Notes under the pieces: generated by a model
The model's database searches: none
What the model was told of the DNA's origin: nothing
Seen by the model: only the letters and a program-made list of their open reading frames with translations
Origin: Bacteroidota bacterium
Lineage (GTDB): Bacteria; Bacteroidota; Ignavibacteria; Palsa-1295
DNA: 54,598 bases
Direction: 5' to 3'
Assembly: GCA_030706385.1 (NCBI GenBank)
Contig: JAUZOQ010000009.1
Span: 1 to 54,598 of the forward strand
Part shown: in pieces, positions 17,460 to 28,362 of the stretch
Layout: every line of letters starts with the position of its first letter
Position numbering within the stretch: the first letter of the stretch is position 1
Program-made: the position numbers and the translations under genes

Positions 17460-17666
17460 TTATCCCCATTGTGTTGCGCGAATTATCTCAACACTGTCGC
17501 CTTCTCGAAGCATCACCTCTGGCCAAACTTTACGAAAAACAACGGCCTCATTGATGGCAACTGCAAACCCGGGTGCATCCGGATCGATTTGCTTCTGCCG
17601 AAGAAGTTCGGTCAGACCGGTTGGTTGATCAAGGTCTTCTTTTTTTCCGTTGATGACAACAGTCAT
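17460..17666 (-). CDS. thiS: Sulphur carrier ThiS with atypical C-terminal Trp-Gly
   Basis: A 68-residue beta-grasp protein with typical ThiS parts: [35 protein letters not shown] and [14 protein letters not shown]. ThiS normally ends in Gly-Gly, the glycine carboxylate being adenylated by ThiF and thiolated. Here the end is Gln-Trp-Gly: the penultimate codon is TGG (complement of 17466-17468), one base from glycine GGG. Start overlaps the thiO stop as ATGA. The position between thiO and thiG makes the call sure. Whether it works depends on whether the tryptophan is real. Confidence 0.92.
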   Translation of the reverse strand: MTVVINGKKEDLDQPTGLTELLRQKQIDPDAPGFAVAINEAVVFRKVWPEVMLREGDSVEIIRATQWG

Positions 17667-18811
17667 ACTACTTCCTCAATAATATGTGCTTCTTGACTGA
17701 ACCGACTCGGTGAAAAGACCTGGAGATCGGCTCGCTTCGTTCCGAGAAGAATTTCATCGCGAAGGGCATATGCTGTCAGCGGAGCAAGCAAAATTCCATT
17801 GCGATAGTGCCCCGTTGCATAATACAATCCCTCTTCATCTGCCTGACCGATGATCGGACAGTTGTCACGCGAAGCCGGGCGCATGCCGCTTTGAAGTTCT
17901 GTGATCTCCAGTTCATATACTGCAGGCAGAACTTCCCATGCATAGTGCAATAACTCCATGATCGGACCTGCAGTGATTCTTCGATCCAAACCCTTTTCCT
18001 CAGCCGAAGCGCCGACAAGAAGTCGCCCATCGTCCTTTGCTGCAAGATAGATTCGCGGCGAGCGAATGAGATGATGCAACTCGGCAGATGGCTCGCTTTT
18101 TAATGTAACGACCTGCCCTTTGACCGGACGAATGCCTATCGGATCGATGCCCTTGATTTTTCCGGCAAGCGCCCCCGGAGCAACTGTAATGCTGCTCGCG
18201 TTTCGAGACACTCCTGAAACTTCGACTCCTTCAGCCTTTCCTTTGCGGACGACAACTCGATCGACTTGCTGATGTTCGTGAATGATTCCTCCGCGATTTA
18301 GGAATGCTTCATGTAGTGCTGAAATGAGTTTCCGGTTATTGATCTGTCCGTCATTCGCAAGATAAAGAGCCTGCTTTACTTTTGGAGAGAGCAGTGGTTC
18401 TCGCTCACGCGCTTCGGCGCCGCGGATCAACTCCATTCCATCCTGACCTAACTTCTTCCGGAATTCGAATTGCCGCTGAAGGATCACACTATCATCTGCG
18501 GTAACAGCAACGATCATCGAACCGCATCGATCAAGCGCAGGCACTTCGTTTTCGCGCACATCCTCTCGCAGTTCCGAGAGAAATTCCGGGTACGCTGAAA
18601 GGCCCTGAAGGCATAAATTGTAAAGAGCTTCTTCCTCATAGCCTGCTTCAGCGTGAGGCGCAAGCATCCCTGCTGCATTCCATCCGGCACCACTTCGAGG
18701 AATGGCCGATTCTTCATAGATCTCAACAGGCCTTCCGGCTCGCAATAGCTGCCAGCCGATAGAGAGGCCAATGATCCCTCCTCCGATAATAATATGCGGA
18801 TGATCTTTCAT
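17663..18811 (-). CDS. thiO: Glycine oxidase ThiO
   Basis: A 382-residue FAD enzyme of the D-amino-acid oxidase family. The N-terminus HIIIGGGIIGLSIGWQLL is the Rossmann dinucleotide motif, ending in the acidic EIYEES. Other marks are NAAGMLAPHAE, TVAPGALAGKI, RPVKGQVVTLK and the C-terminal YYATGHYRNGILLAPLTA loop of glycine oxidases. It oxidises glycine to dehydroglycine (iminoacetate) for ThiG, using oxygen, so the cell should be able to make thiazole aerobically. ATG 18811 gives the standard short lead; an ATG at 18832 would overlap thiC by 8 bases and cannot be excluded. It lies between thiC and thiS. Confidence 0.93.
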   Translation of the reverse strand: MKDHPHIIIGGGIIGLSIGWQLLRAGRPVEIYEESAIPRSGAGWNAAGMLAPHAEAGYEEEALYNLCLQGLSAYPEFLSELREDVRENEVPALDRCGSMIVAVTADDSVILQRQFEFRKKLGQDGMELIRGAEAREREPLLSPKVKQALYLANDGQINNRKLISALHEAFLNRGGIIHEHQQVDRVVVRKGKAEGVEVSGVSRNASSITVAPGALAGKIKGIDPIGIRPVKGQVVTLKSEPSAELHHLIRSPRIYLAAKDDGRLLVGASAEEKGLDRRITAGPIMELLHYAWEVLPAVYELEITELQSGMRPASRDNCPIIGQADEEGLYYATGHYRNGILLAPLTAYALRDEILLGTKRADLQVFSPSRFSQEAHIIEEVV

Positions 18812-18824
18812 AATTCCATGAGCT

Positions 18825-21585
<2,761 letters not shown>

Positions 21586-21587
21586 TT

Positions 21588-21664
21588 TCCTACGCCGGCA
21601 TTATCCGGATCAGGTCTGTGGGTGTGATCTCAGCCTGCTAAGAAGATTCTTGCAAGCACCCCGT
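21588..21664 (-). promoter_or_regulatory. TPP riboswitch (THI element)
   Basis: Read on the minus strand this holds the THI-box parts in order: GGGGTGC, GCTGAGAT, ACACCC, ACCTGATCCGGATAATGCC and GCGTAGGAAA. The last bases lie against the thiD ATG (GTAGGAAAATG), so ligand binding closes the P1 stem over the ribosome binding site and switches off translation. It controls thiD-thiC-thiO-thiS-thiG-tenI-like-thiE. No terminator hairpin or U tract follows, which favours translational control. Confidence 0.96.
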
Positions 21665-21714
21665 TTTCTAAATGTTAGAACGTATAACCGTTCTGGCGAA
21701 AAATAGTTCGCATC

Positions 21715-22833
21715 TCAGTAACTTGTAAGAGTACGATCGATCCGCTCAGTCCAGGCATTGATTCCGCCAGCAAGGTTTCGTAGATGCGAGTAACCGTTCT
21801 TCCTGAGTATTTCCAATCCTCTTCTTGAGCGAACACCTTCCTTGCACAAGAGAATGATATTCTTATCTTTAGGGATTTCCTTCAAGCGGTTGGGCAATTC
21901 CGAAAGCGGAATGAGCAGGCCGCCGAGATTCGCGATTTGATACTCGTACATTTCGCGAACATCAAGCAAAAGATGCTCCTGAGTATTGCGAAGGATCGAA
22001 TATTCTTCCACGCTAATATCTTCAGATACAACTTCATCTTTTCGGCCATTGCAGAATTCATCGTAATCGATGAGTTCACGAATCGAAGGATGTTCTCCGC
22101 AGATCGGACAATCGGGATCCTTCCGAATATAGAATTCCCTGAACCTCATTGCAAGAGCGTCATAACTAAGCAACCGTCTAGCAAGCGATTCGCCAATTTC
22201 CATGACAAGCTTGATCGCCTCAGTTGCCATCAGCGTTCCGATGACTCCGGGCAGTACGCCGAGAACTCCATCTTCATTACAGGAAGGTACACTTTCTGGT
22301 GACGGCGGATGCGGATAAAGGCAACGATAACATGGCCCATCGCTCATTCCGAAAACGCTTACCTGACCTGAGAAGCGAAGTATCGAACCGAAGATATACG
22401 GAATGCCAAGGAGAACGCAGGCATCGTTTGCCAAATACCTGGTCGGGAAGTTATCCGATCCATCGGCTACGATATCGTAATTCGAGAAGATCTCCATCGC
22501 ATTCAGTCGCGAAAGACGCTCTTCGTGGATGTTCACCGTAATATTCGAGTTGAGTTTTTGAAGACGAGATCTTGCTTCTTCTGCTTTAGATTTGCCAACA
22601 GAGCTTTCATCATAGAGGATTTGACGTTGCAGATTCGACGAATCGACGATATCGTAATCGATTAGCCCAATTGTTCCAACTCCGACTGCTGCGAGATAAA
22701 GGGCCATGGGTGAACCGAGGCCGCCTGCTCCGATAAGCAAGATACGCGACGCCCCGAGCTTTTCCTGGCCCGCAATACCTACTTCCGGCAATGCGATATG
22801 TCGAGCATATCGCTTCAATTCGTCCTGGTTCAA
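21715..22833 (-). CDS. thiF: ThiF/MoeB-type adenylyltransferase with rhodanese domain
   Basis: A 372-residue fusion. Residues 1-250 are an E1-like adenylyltransferase (GAGGLGSP nucleotide loop, RQILYDE, DGSDNFPTRY, zinc pairs CYRC and CPIC, crossover cysteine in SCNEDGVLG). Residues 265-372 are a rhodanese domain with active loop CKEGVRSRR. It adenylates the ThiS (and perhaps MoaD) C-terminus and supplies sulphur. It sits directly upstream of the TPP riboswitch, 50 bases away, so it may escape the riboswitch or be co-transcribed. The name thiF rests on the neighbours; moeB is the alternative. Confidence 0.85.
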   Translation of the reverse strand: MNQDELKRYARHIALPEVGIAGQEKLGASRILLIGAGGLGSPMALYLAAVGVGTIGLIDYDIVDSSNLQRQILYDESSVGKSKAEEARSRLQKLNSNITVNIHEERLSRLNAMEIFSNYDIVADGSDNFPTRYLANDACVLLGIPYIFGSILRFSGQVSVFGMSDGPCYRCLYPHPPSPESVPSCNEDGVLGVLPGVIGTLMATEAIKLVMEIGESLARRLLSYDALAMRFREFYIRKDPDCPICGEHPSIRELIDYDEFCNGRKDEVVSEDISVEEYSILRNTQEHLLLDVREMYEYQIANLGGLLIPLSELPNRLKEIPKDKNIILLCKEGVRSRRGLEILRKNGYSHLRNLAGGINAWTERIDRTLTSY

Positions 22834-22841
22834 TACGTTGT

Positions 22842-23321
22842 TTATTTCGCTTTTGCTGCTTTGGCTTTTGGCTTCGCTTTTCCCTGTTTGGCTTTCAAAC
22901 GGGCAACACTTTTTTCCATCCGATCCTTGTACTCAGCAGGCGGATACTCAACCGTTGCCATTTCCTTAACAAACTTTTCAGCAATATCAAGCGGCATCTG
23001 TAATGCATTTTTGAAATTGATACAGCCTTTCTGAAATTTTGCTTTGGGAAGGAGTTTTTCGAATTTCTCGCGAAGGCCGGAGCCGCCGAAGCGGATCGAA
23101 CTTCCGTACATCACCATCGAATGAAACGACATGTGATCCTTCACGCTCGATAGCGCATACTTCATGAAATCGCCCTGCATATAGACGAGCATTTCACGGC
23201 CCATCATGCCGGCAACAACTTCTTTGACGAGAGGATCGGATTTCAAGATCAACAAACGAAGTTTCGAGATCACTTCTTTCCGATCTTCAGGCAGAGAATC
23301 GATATATTCTTTAGGAGTCAT
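22842..23321 (-). CDS. DUF1801/YdhG-like protein
   Basis: A 159-residue protein; TPKEYIDSLPEDRKEVISKL, VVAGMMGREMLVYMQGDFMKY and FGGSGLREKFEKLLPKAKFQ are like DUF1801 proteins, often linked to iron or phosphate stress but without known function. The tail is a Lys/Ala-rich stretch (KAKQGKAKPKAKAAKAK). The start at 23321 (MTPKEYIDS) is preferred; upstream in-frame ATGs at 23357 and 23348 fall inside an inverted repeat (23325-23390), which adds twelve non-conserved residues. It follows the 134-residue gene on the same strand. Confidence 0.75.
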   Translation of the reverse strand: MTPKEYIDSLPEDRKEVISKLRLLILKSDPLVKEVVAGMMGREMLVYMQGDFMKYALSSVKDHMSFHSMVMYGSSIRFGGSGLREKFEKLLPKAKFQKGCINFKNALQMPLDIAEKFVKEMATVEYPPAEYKDRMEKSVARLKAKQGKAKPKAKAAKAK

Positions 23322-23324
23322 AGC

Positions 23325-23390
23325 AAATCCGTGAAATCCATATGTCATCAACATCATGGCACACGGATTTCACGGATTAAACGGATTTGC
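23325..23390. repeat. Inverted AATCCGTG-type repeat at a gene start
   Basis: Arm 23326-23339 (AATCCGTGAAATCC) is the reverse complement of 23365-23378 (GGATTTCACGGATT), and a further GCAAATCCGT/ACGGATTTGC pair frames it (23324-23333 and 23381-23390). On the minus strand the right side reads as successive AAATCCGT units. The unit resembles an AATCCGTG repeat I recall from other bacterial genomes. It covers the start region of the DUF1801 gene. Confidence 0.7.
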
Positions 23391-23403
23391 AGGGATTTCG
23401 TTT

Positions 23404-23808
23404 CTACTCTTCGGCAGCTGTTTCGGCTTCGGTTCTCGGATCGCCATACGAAGGACGTTTCTCTTCACGCAGTTTACTCCAATCTTCGCCTCGATAGGCA
23501 CGAAGCGTATACTCTATTTGCTCATCGAGAGCGGCCGGACTATATGAGAATATAAGCGGACGAATATCGACATTCCATCCTTCAAGATGCTTTGAAGCAT
23601 AGAGGGCTTCGCGTTCTTCTGCCGTCGCGCAATAAAACACTGCAACTCCTCCAGGCTTGCCGATAAAATGATCGTGAAAGATCACCAGCGGCAACGACCG
23701 ATCACCGACGAAGTCGTTGAATACCCGGTTCGCGTCTGAGGGCAGCATGCCTTCAGAAGCAAGGGCATAAACCAAAAAGCATCGAGGTTTTTTGATGGGA
23801 GGGTTCAT
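23404..23808 (-). CDS. Conserved hypothetical protein, 134 residues
   Basis: A soluble protein without signal or membrane helix. It begins MNPPIKKPRCFLVYALASEG, then ANRVFNDFV, LVIFHDHFIGKPGGVAVFY and a charged tail (KLREEKRPSYGDPRTEAE). The middle is compact and alternates beta strands and helices, but I know no family function. It overlaps the preceding T9SS gene by 4 bases (ATGA), implying coupling, and the following DUF1801 gene is on the same strand. Confidence 0.7.
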   Translation of the reverse strand: MNPPIKKPRCFLVYALASEGMLPSDANRVFNDFVGDRSLPLVIFHDHFIGKPGGVAVFYCATAEEREALYASKHLEGWNVDIRPLIFSYSPAALDEQIEYTLRAYRGEDWSKLREEKRPSYGDPRTEAETAAEE

Positions 23809-24869
23809 TCGACGATCACCTTTTTTGTTACTATTCCTTCATCGGTTTCCATCCGTACATAATACATGCCCGGAGGAAGCTTTGCCCTAAAATCGTGTTT
23901 GCCTTCGGAGAGCACGCCGTCGTAAACGGTCACGATGTCTTTGCCAAGATTGTTGAAGATGTGGAGATAAAGAAAAGAGGACTTACCCAAACTGCACGTT
24001 GCATGGACCGAACCGGTAGTTGGATTGGGGTGAACTAACAACTGCTCATTCAAAAAGCCTCGTGTTGGAACGGTAGATTTGGCAAGTGGCAGAAAAATGA
24101 AATTTACCGGCATCGCAAAAGTGGAATCAATTTTGCGATTTCGCGTATGGAGGTGAATAGATCCGCTGAATCTCATTGTGTCACTAAATACAGGAGCTGT
24201 TGTTGCGAAAAACAATCTAATCGTCTCATACGTAAGCGGGGGTATCGCTAACTGCCGAATTATCGCAGTATCGAGAGTTACCGTCATATTAAGTGCGGCA
24301 GAAGGATCGATTGTAAACGAAAAAGAATCGCATTGCAAGGAATCAGCAATATTGTTAAAAATACTGAAGTCTTGATATGAGAATGGCAGGCCTCTGCCAT
24401 ATTTAAGGCCGGTAGAGTCTGGTTCGAACGTCACGTCATATTTGTAAGGCCTTCGTATCCTCACAGTGCTGTCATAATAACTTTCTACATCAAAACTATG
24501 AATATCTTCCAAGGCAAATTGACAGGTGCTGCATGGGGGACTCGGCTCTAGCCATGTCCAAGTAAACTTAAAGGTATCTTTAAACCTGCCCGCCGCCCAA
24601 GAAGCGAATCCAAGTCTGCAACCAACTCCCCACCCAAATGGAGACTGCGGGAAGCGATGCAAAGTTGGCGCATTAGCTTTGCTTATTTCTATAAAATAAT
24701 ACGAGCACGTGTCGAAACCACTGCCAAAACTGCAATTTTGATATACGTAGCGATACTGGGGACCGCCAAAAATCAGTGAGTCCATACCTACGGGTATGCG
24801 TAAGGTTTGAGCAGACACCTCAAAAGAGCCGCATCCCAGAATGACGAGGCAAAACAGGGCTCTTAGCAT
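23805..24869 (-). CDS. T9SS paralog family protein, member 1
   Basis: A 354-residue secreted protein; signal MLRALFCLVILGCGSFEVSAQ. It opens LRIPVGMDS like the other members (IPVGD). The body has paired cysteines and the family stretch VESYYDSTVRIRRP (others: SYYDERIKI, AYYDDKIKI). The last 85 residues are a T9SS sorting domain: HPNPTTGSVHATCSL, LHIFNNLGKD, SEGKHDFRAKLPPGMYYVRM. N-terminal sequence varies strongly while the end is close to the other four genes in the array. Role unknown; surface exposed. It is last of five tandem genes and couples to the 134-residue gene. Confidence 0.78.
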   Translation of the reverse strand: MLRALFCLVILGCGSFEVSAQTLRIPVGMDSLIFGGPQYRYVYQNCSFGSGFDTCSYYFIEISKANAPTLHRFPQSPFGWGVGCRLGFASWAAGRFKDTFKFTWTWLEPSPPCSTCQFALEDIHSFDVESYYDSTVRIRRPYKYDVTFEPDSTGLKYGRGLPFSYQDFSIFNNIADSLQCDSFSFTIDPSAALNMTVTLDTAIIRQLAIPPLTYETIRLFFATTAPVFSDTMRFSGSIHLHTRNRKIDSTFAMPVNFIFLPLAKSTVPTRGFLNEQLLVHPNPTTGSVHATCSLGKSSFLYLHIFNNLGKDIVTVYDGVLSEGKHDFRAKLPPGMYYVRMETDEGIVTKKVIVE

Positions 24870-24906
24870 TTATTTATTTTCCCTGGTTATCATCTTAATT
24901 GCAGCC

Positions 24907-25977
24907 TCATTCAACAACTAGCTTCTCCGTCAACACTCCATCCTTCGTTTCCATCCGCACATAATAAACACCTGATGGCAGCTTAAACGAGAACAGATGT
25001 TGTCCGGCCGGCAACCCGCCGTCATAAACTACGAAAACATCCTTCCCTAGTTCATCGAAGATATGCAGATGAAGTTGGGTAGCCTCTTTCAAGGTACAGA
25101 GAGCGTGGCCTGAGCCAATGGAGGGGTTTGGGAATATTTCCAGATCGTTTGCTTTATCCACGCCTGCAGATAAACCGGATCTCGGCATTTCCTGGAACAT
25201 GAAAATAAGTGGAATCGAACACAGTGAATCCTTTCCACCAAAATGCGCCATGCACTGCACCTCGCCGGCAAATGATCGCCAAGGCCGGACCGGAATAAGT
25301 GAAGTGGTGAAATCAAGCAGCAGATTTTGTGCAACCGTACCGGCGGTAACTTCGACGCTGCTTACTCCGATCGAATCTTGCTCACACTTGAATGTGATCG
25401 ACGAAGAAGAATCAAGTGCAAGTCTCCAGCTATCGAATACGACATTCACGTCTTTATTATTATAGATCTCAAGTTTGGAAACGGCACCAAAGTATTTATT
25501 CTTCGCTGTGTCGTAGACAAAAACGACACCGGAATCAACCACTTTTCCGTATATCAAAGTATTGTAATAGTGCGAATAGATCTTTATCGCATTATCCAAG
25601 TATGTGTTGACAAGAAATGACTGGTTTTCATAATGATTCTCGCAGCCCCAGCATGTATAGAAGCGCTCGTCACAACTCCCACTGTTATATCTTAGGAACC
25701 AGTATGCAACGCTATCAACATACCTGCCCACACTATCTGCCTTAAATCGTATTGTTCCGATATCACTCACATAGAACGGAGGATTGACATTTGAAGGCCC
25801 AGTCACTTCGTACTGACACTCGCCTAATACCCGTGGATTCTGACAGGTGCAGGACTCTACCGAACTCGGCCGACCTGTAACGAAGACATCATTGCCGACA
25901 GCGACCTTCAACTGCTGAGCGGGACTCGCTGAAACCATTGCGGACAAAACAAAAACACAACAAAGGACTTTTCTCAT
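24907..25977 (-). CDS. T9SS paralog family protein, member 2
   Basis: A 356-residue protein; ATG 25977 opens a signal peptide (MRKVLCCVFVLSAMVSASPA, then QQ). A longer frame upstream gives a non-signal tail of 29 residues and is rejected. The mature part has paired cysteines (SCTCQNPRVLGEC, CDERFYTCWGCENH), VNTYLDNAIKIY, then SKLEIYNNKDVNVVFDSWRL, a block shared with members 4 and 5. The end (PNPSIGSGHALCTL ... GQHLFSFKLPSGVYYVRM) is the sorting domain. Member 2 is more cysteine-rich than the others. Function unknown. Confidence 0.78.
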   Translation of the reverse strand: MRKVLCCVFVLSAMVSASPAQQLKVAVGNDVFVTGRPSSVESCTCQNPRVLGECQYEVTGPSNVNPPFYVSDIGTIRFKADSVGRYVDSVAYWFLRYNSGSCDERFYTCWGCENHYENQSFLVNTYLDNAIKIYSHYYNTLIYGKVVDSGVVFVYDTAKNKYFGAVSKLEIYNNKDVNVVFDSWRLALDSSSSITFKCEQDSIGVSSVEVTAGTVAQNLLLDFTTSLIPVRPWRSFAGEVQCMAHFGGKDSLCSIPLIFMFQEMPRSGLSAGVDKANDLEIFPNPSIGSGHALCTLKEATQLHLHIFDELGKDVFVVYDGGLPAGQHLFSFKLPSGVYYVRMETKDGVLTEKLVVE

Positions 25978-26000
25978 AGTAATTCGACAAATATTCAGTA

Positions 26001-26008
26001 CAAACCTA
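26001..26008 (-). promoter_or_regulatory. Candidate Bacteroidota -7 box (TAGGTTTG)
   Basis: Read on the minus strand the octamer fits TAnnTTTG and lies 23 bases before the ATG at 25977 of the T9SS gene. No good -33 element is seen. Confidence 0.35.
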
Positions 26009-26077
26009 CGGAGGATTCGGGAGGATTGTACCGTCATTGCAGGGTAATAATCAGTACCCTTCATCGAACTCAGAATA

Positions 26078-27115
26078 TTATTCCACGATCACCCTCTTCG
26101 TGACAACTCCTTCTGACGTTTCCATTCTTACATAATACATGCCTTGCGGAAGCGTGAAGGAGAAATCGTGCCTGCCGTCGGTCATTGTGCCGTCATAAAG
26201 AGGCAAGATATCTTTGCCGAGTTCATTGAAGATGTGAAGGTGCAGTGCTCCGCGTTTTTTCAAGCATAGCGACAACTGCGTTGGACCATTTGATGGATTC
26301 GGAAAAATATTCGGATCGAACCTTGAAGACGCAACTTTTGTCGCTACCCCATTCTTGATCGAAGAGAAATGCATCCAGAAGCTGAAATTGACTTCAGTAT
26401 CCACCGCAGAGTTGTATGCGTGGATTGTTGCCATTGCCAGGATAGTACGATCTTCAGGAAATATTGGGCCAGTATGGGTAAGCCTGAATCCCAGAGTTGC
26501 CTGACTGAATGGATCCACTGTAGCTTTCGCAAATGGAACTGAGTCAATAAGTGTACGCAGACTCATATGTGCGCTGGAATCGATAGTAAGGATGCAACTA
26601 TCCAAGGTTACCGCATCCGGCCGGTTATTGAAGATAAAGACTTGTCCGGCAGGAACGCTCATGGGGCGATACCTATTCGTCAACGAGTCGATCACAAAGT
26701 CAACGTAGTAATTCGCTTGTCTAAATCTCAGCGTAGAATCAAAAAAGGTTTGCCCGGTTACGTGGAGAATGTCCTCAACTTGATTGTCACAAAGACCGCC
26801 TCCCGCGCCGTACGTTATCTTGATGGTATCACTGAATGTTCCTGCACTGAACGGTTCAAAGAGGAGCTCCTGATTTTGGCCGACGAAAAATGGGAATGAC
26901 GTGTCTTGTCCGTCAAGCGGCAATCCAGCTCCGTCGAGCGATTCGAAGGCATGAAACGGATAGCTGCAATTAGGACCTTGCTTGTCGTGACCTTGGTATA
27001 CGTTAACTCTTCCACCGACCGGGCATCTCGCCGGAGGTACTTCTTCGAATTGTGCAAGACTTTGCCTCACCAACCCAAGACTGCAGAATACGCAGAACAG
27101 GAATTTGAGTATCAT
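26078..27115 (-). CDS. T9SS paralog family protein, member 3
   Basis: A 345-residue protein with signal MILKFLFCVFCSLGLVRQSL. It is the most divergent member: RCPVGGRVNVYQGHDKQG at the start and TFFDSTLRFRQANY in the place of the YYD stretch. FNNRPDAVTLDSCILTIDSS matches the FNNK block of members 4 and 5. The last part, NPSNGPTQLSLCLKKR, LHIFNELGKDILPLYDG, DGRHDFSFTLPQGMYYVRM, is the T9SS domain. A TAnnTTTG box lies 33 bases upstream, so it may have its own promoter. Confidence 0.78.
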   Translation of the reverse strand: MILKFLFCVFCSLGLVRQSLAQFEEVPPARCPVGGRVNVYQGHDKQGPNCSYPFHAFESLDGAGLPLDGQDTSFPFFVGQNQELLFEPFSAGTFSDTIKITYGAGGGLCDNQVEDILHVTGQTFFDSTLRFRQANYYVDFVIDSLTNRYRPMSVPAGQVFIFNNRPDAVTLDSCILTIDSSAHMSLRTLIDSVPFAKATVDPFSQATLGFRLTHTGPIFPEDRTILAMATIHAYNSAVDTEVNFSFWMHFSSIKNGVATKVASSRFDPNIFPNPSNGPTQLSLCLKKRGALHLHIFNELGKDILPLYDGTMTDGRHDFSFTLPQGMYYVRMETSEGVVTKRVIVE

Positions 27116-27147
27116 ATTCTAGGAGTTATTTCATAGCATACATATGG

Positions 27148-27155
27148 CAAAAGTA
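27148..27155 (-). promoter_or_regulatory. Candidate Bacteroidota -7 box (TACTTTTG)
   Basis: Minus-strand octamer matching TAnnTTTG, 32 bases upstream of the ATG at 27115. Confidence 0.38.
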
Positions 27156-27211
27156 AGAAACCGTACGGTACGAGCAATCGTGGCTTGGATAGCACTACTT
27201 ATACCTAAGTC

Positions 27212-28267
27212 TTACTCCACTACAACCTTCTTCGTGACTACGCCTTCCGATGTTTCCATTCTGATATAGTACATCCCCGGTGGGAGCTGAGCACTAAAAT
27301 CGTGTTTGCCTTCGGAGAGCATTCCATCGTGAACGGTCAGGATGTCTTTGCCGAGCTCATTGAAGATACTGAGATGGAGGGATCTATCGCCTAGAGAATG
27401 ACAAGTTATCTTGATTGAGGCTGTCGACGGATTAGGAAATACTTGAAGACTTCGATAGTCAGATCCTATTCGATCAACGGATGAAAGCGGCAATGCTTGG
27501 AAAACAAAAAATATTGGTACATTATATAGTGAGTCAATCCCAGAGAAATTCGCAACACATTGAATTATCCCCCTGAACGTCCCTTCCCTGCTTCCACCAT
27601 GAATTGGGGCATGAGTTGAAGAAAACTCAAAAAGCAAATTATCGAGATGACTCCGCGAAGAGATTAATATTGAAGAAACTGGGGTAGAGTCTTGTACGAT
27701 TCTAAAAGAAATTGATGATGAAGAGTCGTATAAGACTTTCCACTCAGTGAGGGTTACCCTGTCAATTTTATTATTAAAGAATTGAACGGGAATACTAGCA
27801 TCGCTATATCTTCTTGTCGTTGAATCATAGGAGAAATAAGCGTAGCCGGGAAAGGTGACCGCCGATTGCGACGAGATTTTGATCCGCTCATCGTAATATG
27901 AGTCAACAATTAGTGTCTTAACCGTATCGGAAGGAGGGGAACAAAAAAGTGGAAAACATGATGGCCCTCCTCCCGGCAAGACATAGTGCAAATGTATGCT
28001 GTCAACATATTCACCTGCTTGTATGGGTTTCACAAAAATGCCGCCGTCCCCGCCCCCCTCTTGGAACGGGGGGAACACGTTGGAATCATGGGATAGAGAC
28101 CAATAGCATGTATCATTCGGGCCACTACAATCAACCGTAGTAAACAGCTGCATTGGAGGAGCGTAATATTCTACATCGCCTACCGGGATAGTAAATTGTA
28201 TGGGCTGTCCCATCCCTGGCACAGCTAATAATACATAAAACAGAGCGTAAAGCAGGGCTTTGATCAT
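27212..28267 (-). CDS. T9SS paralog family protein, member 4
   Basis: A 351-residue protein; signal MIKALLYALFYVLLAVPGMG, then FTIPVGDVEYYAPPM. Family blocks: CYWSLSHDSNVFPP, VDSYYDERIKISSQS, YSYDSTTRRYSDASIPVQFF-like strand, NNKIDRVTLTEWKVLYDSSS. The tail FPNPSTASIKITCHS, LHLSIFNELGKDILTVHDGM, GKHDFSAQLPPGMYYIRM is the sorting domain. Its 27291-27352 DNA differs at 3 of 62 positions from 28442-28503 in member 5. Function unknown. Confidence 0.78.
   Translation of the reverse strand: MIKALLYALFYVLLAVPGMGQPIQFTIPVGDVEYYAPPMQLFTTVDCSGPNDTCYWSLSHDSNVFPPFQEGGGDGGIFVKPIQAGEYVDSIHLHYVLPGGGPSCFPLFCSPPSDTVKTLIVDSYYDERIKISSQSAVTFPGYAYFSYDSTTRRYSDASIPVQFFNNKIDRVTLTEWKVLYDSSSSISFRIVQDSTPVSSILISSRSHLDNLLFEFSSTHAPIHGGSREGTFRGIIQCVANFSGIDSLYNVPIFFVFQALPLSSVDRIGSDYRSLQVFPNPSTASIKITCHSLGDRSLHLSIFNELGKDILTVHDGMLSEGKHDFSAQLPPGMYYIRMETSEGVVTKKVVVE
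27291..27352. repeat. Near-identical 62-bp block shared with member 5
   Basis: This DNA inside the sorting-domain part of member 4 matches 28442-28503 in member 5 at 59 of 62 positions; a 28-base stretch is also identical in member 1 near 23900. The proteins differ much more elsewhere. Confidence 0.9.
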
Positions 28268-28362
28268 ATTGGATTATCAGGTGTACGCAAACTACGACGA
28301 AAATTCGGGAATCGCACCCGATCTCTGAGGCCAAGAATCCATGCCAGTTCAAGAGCTTAACC

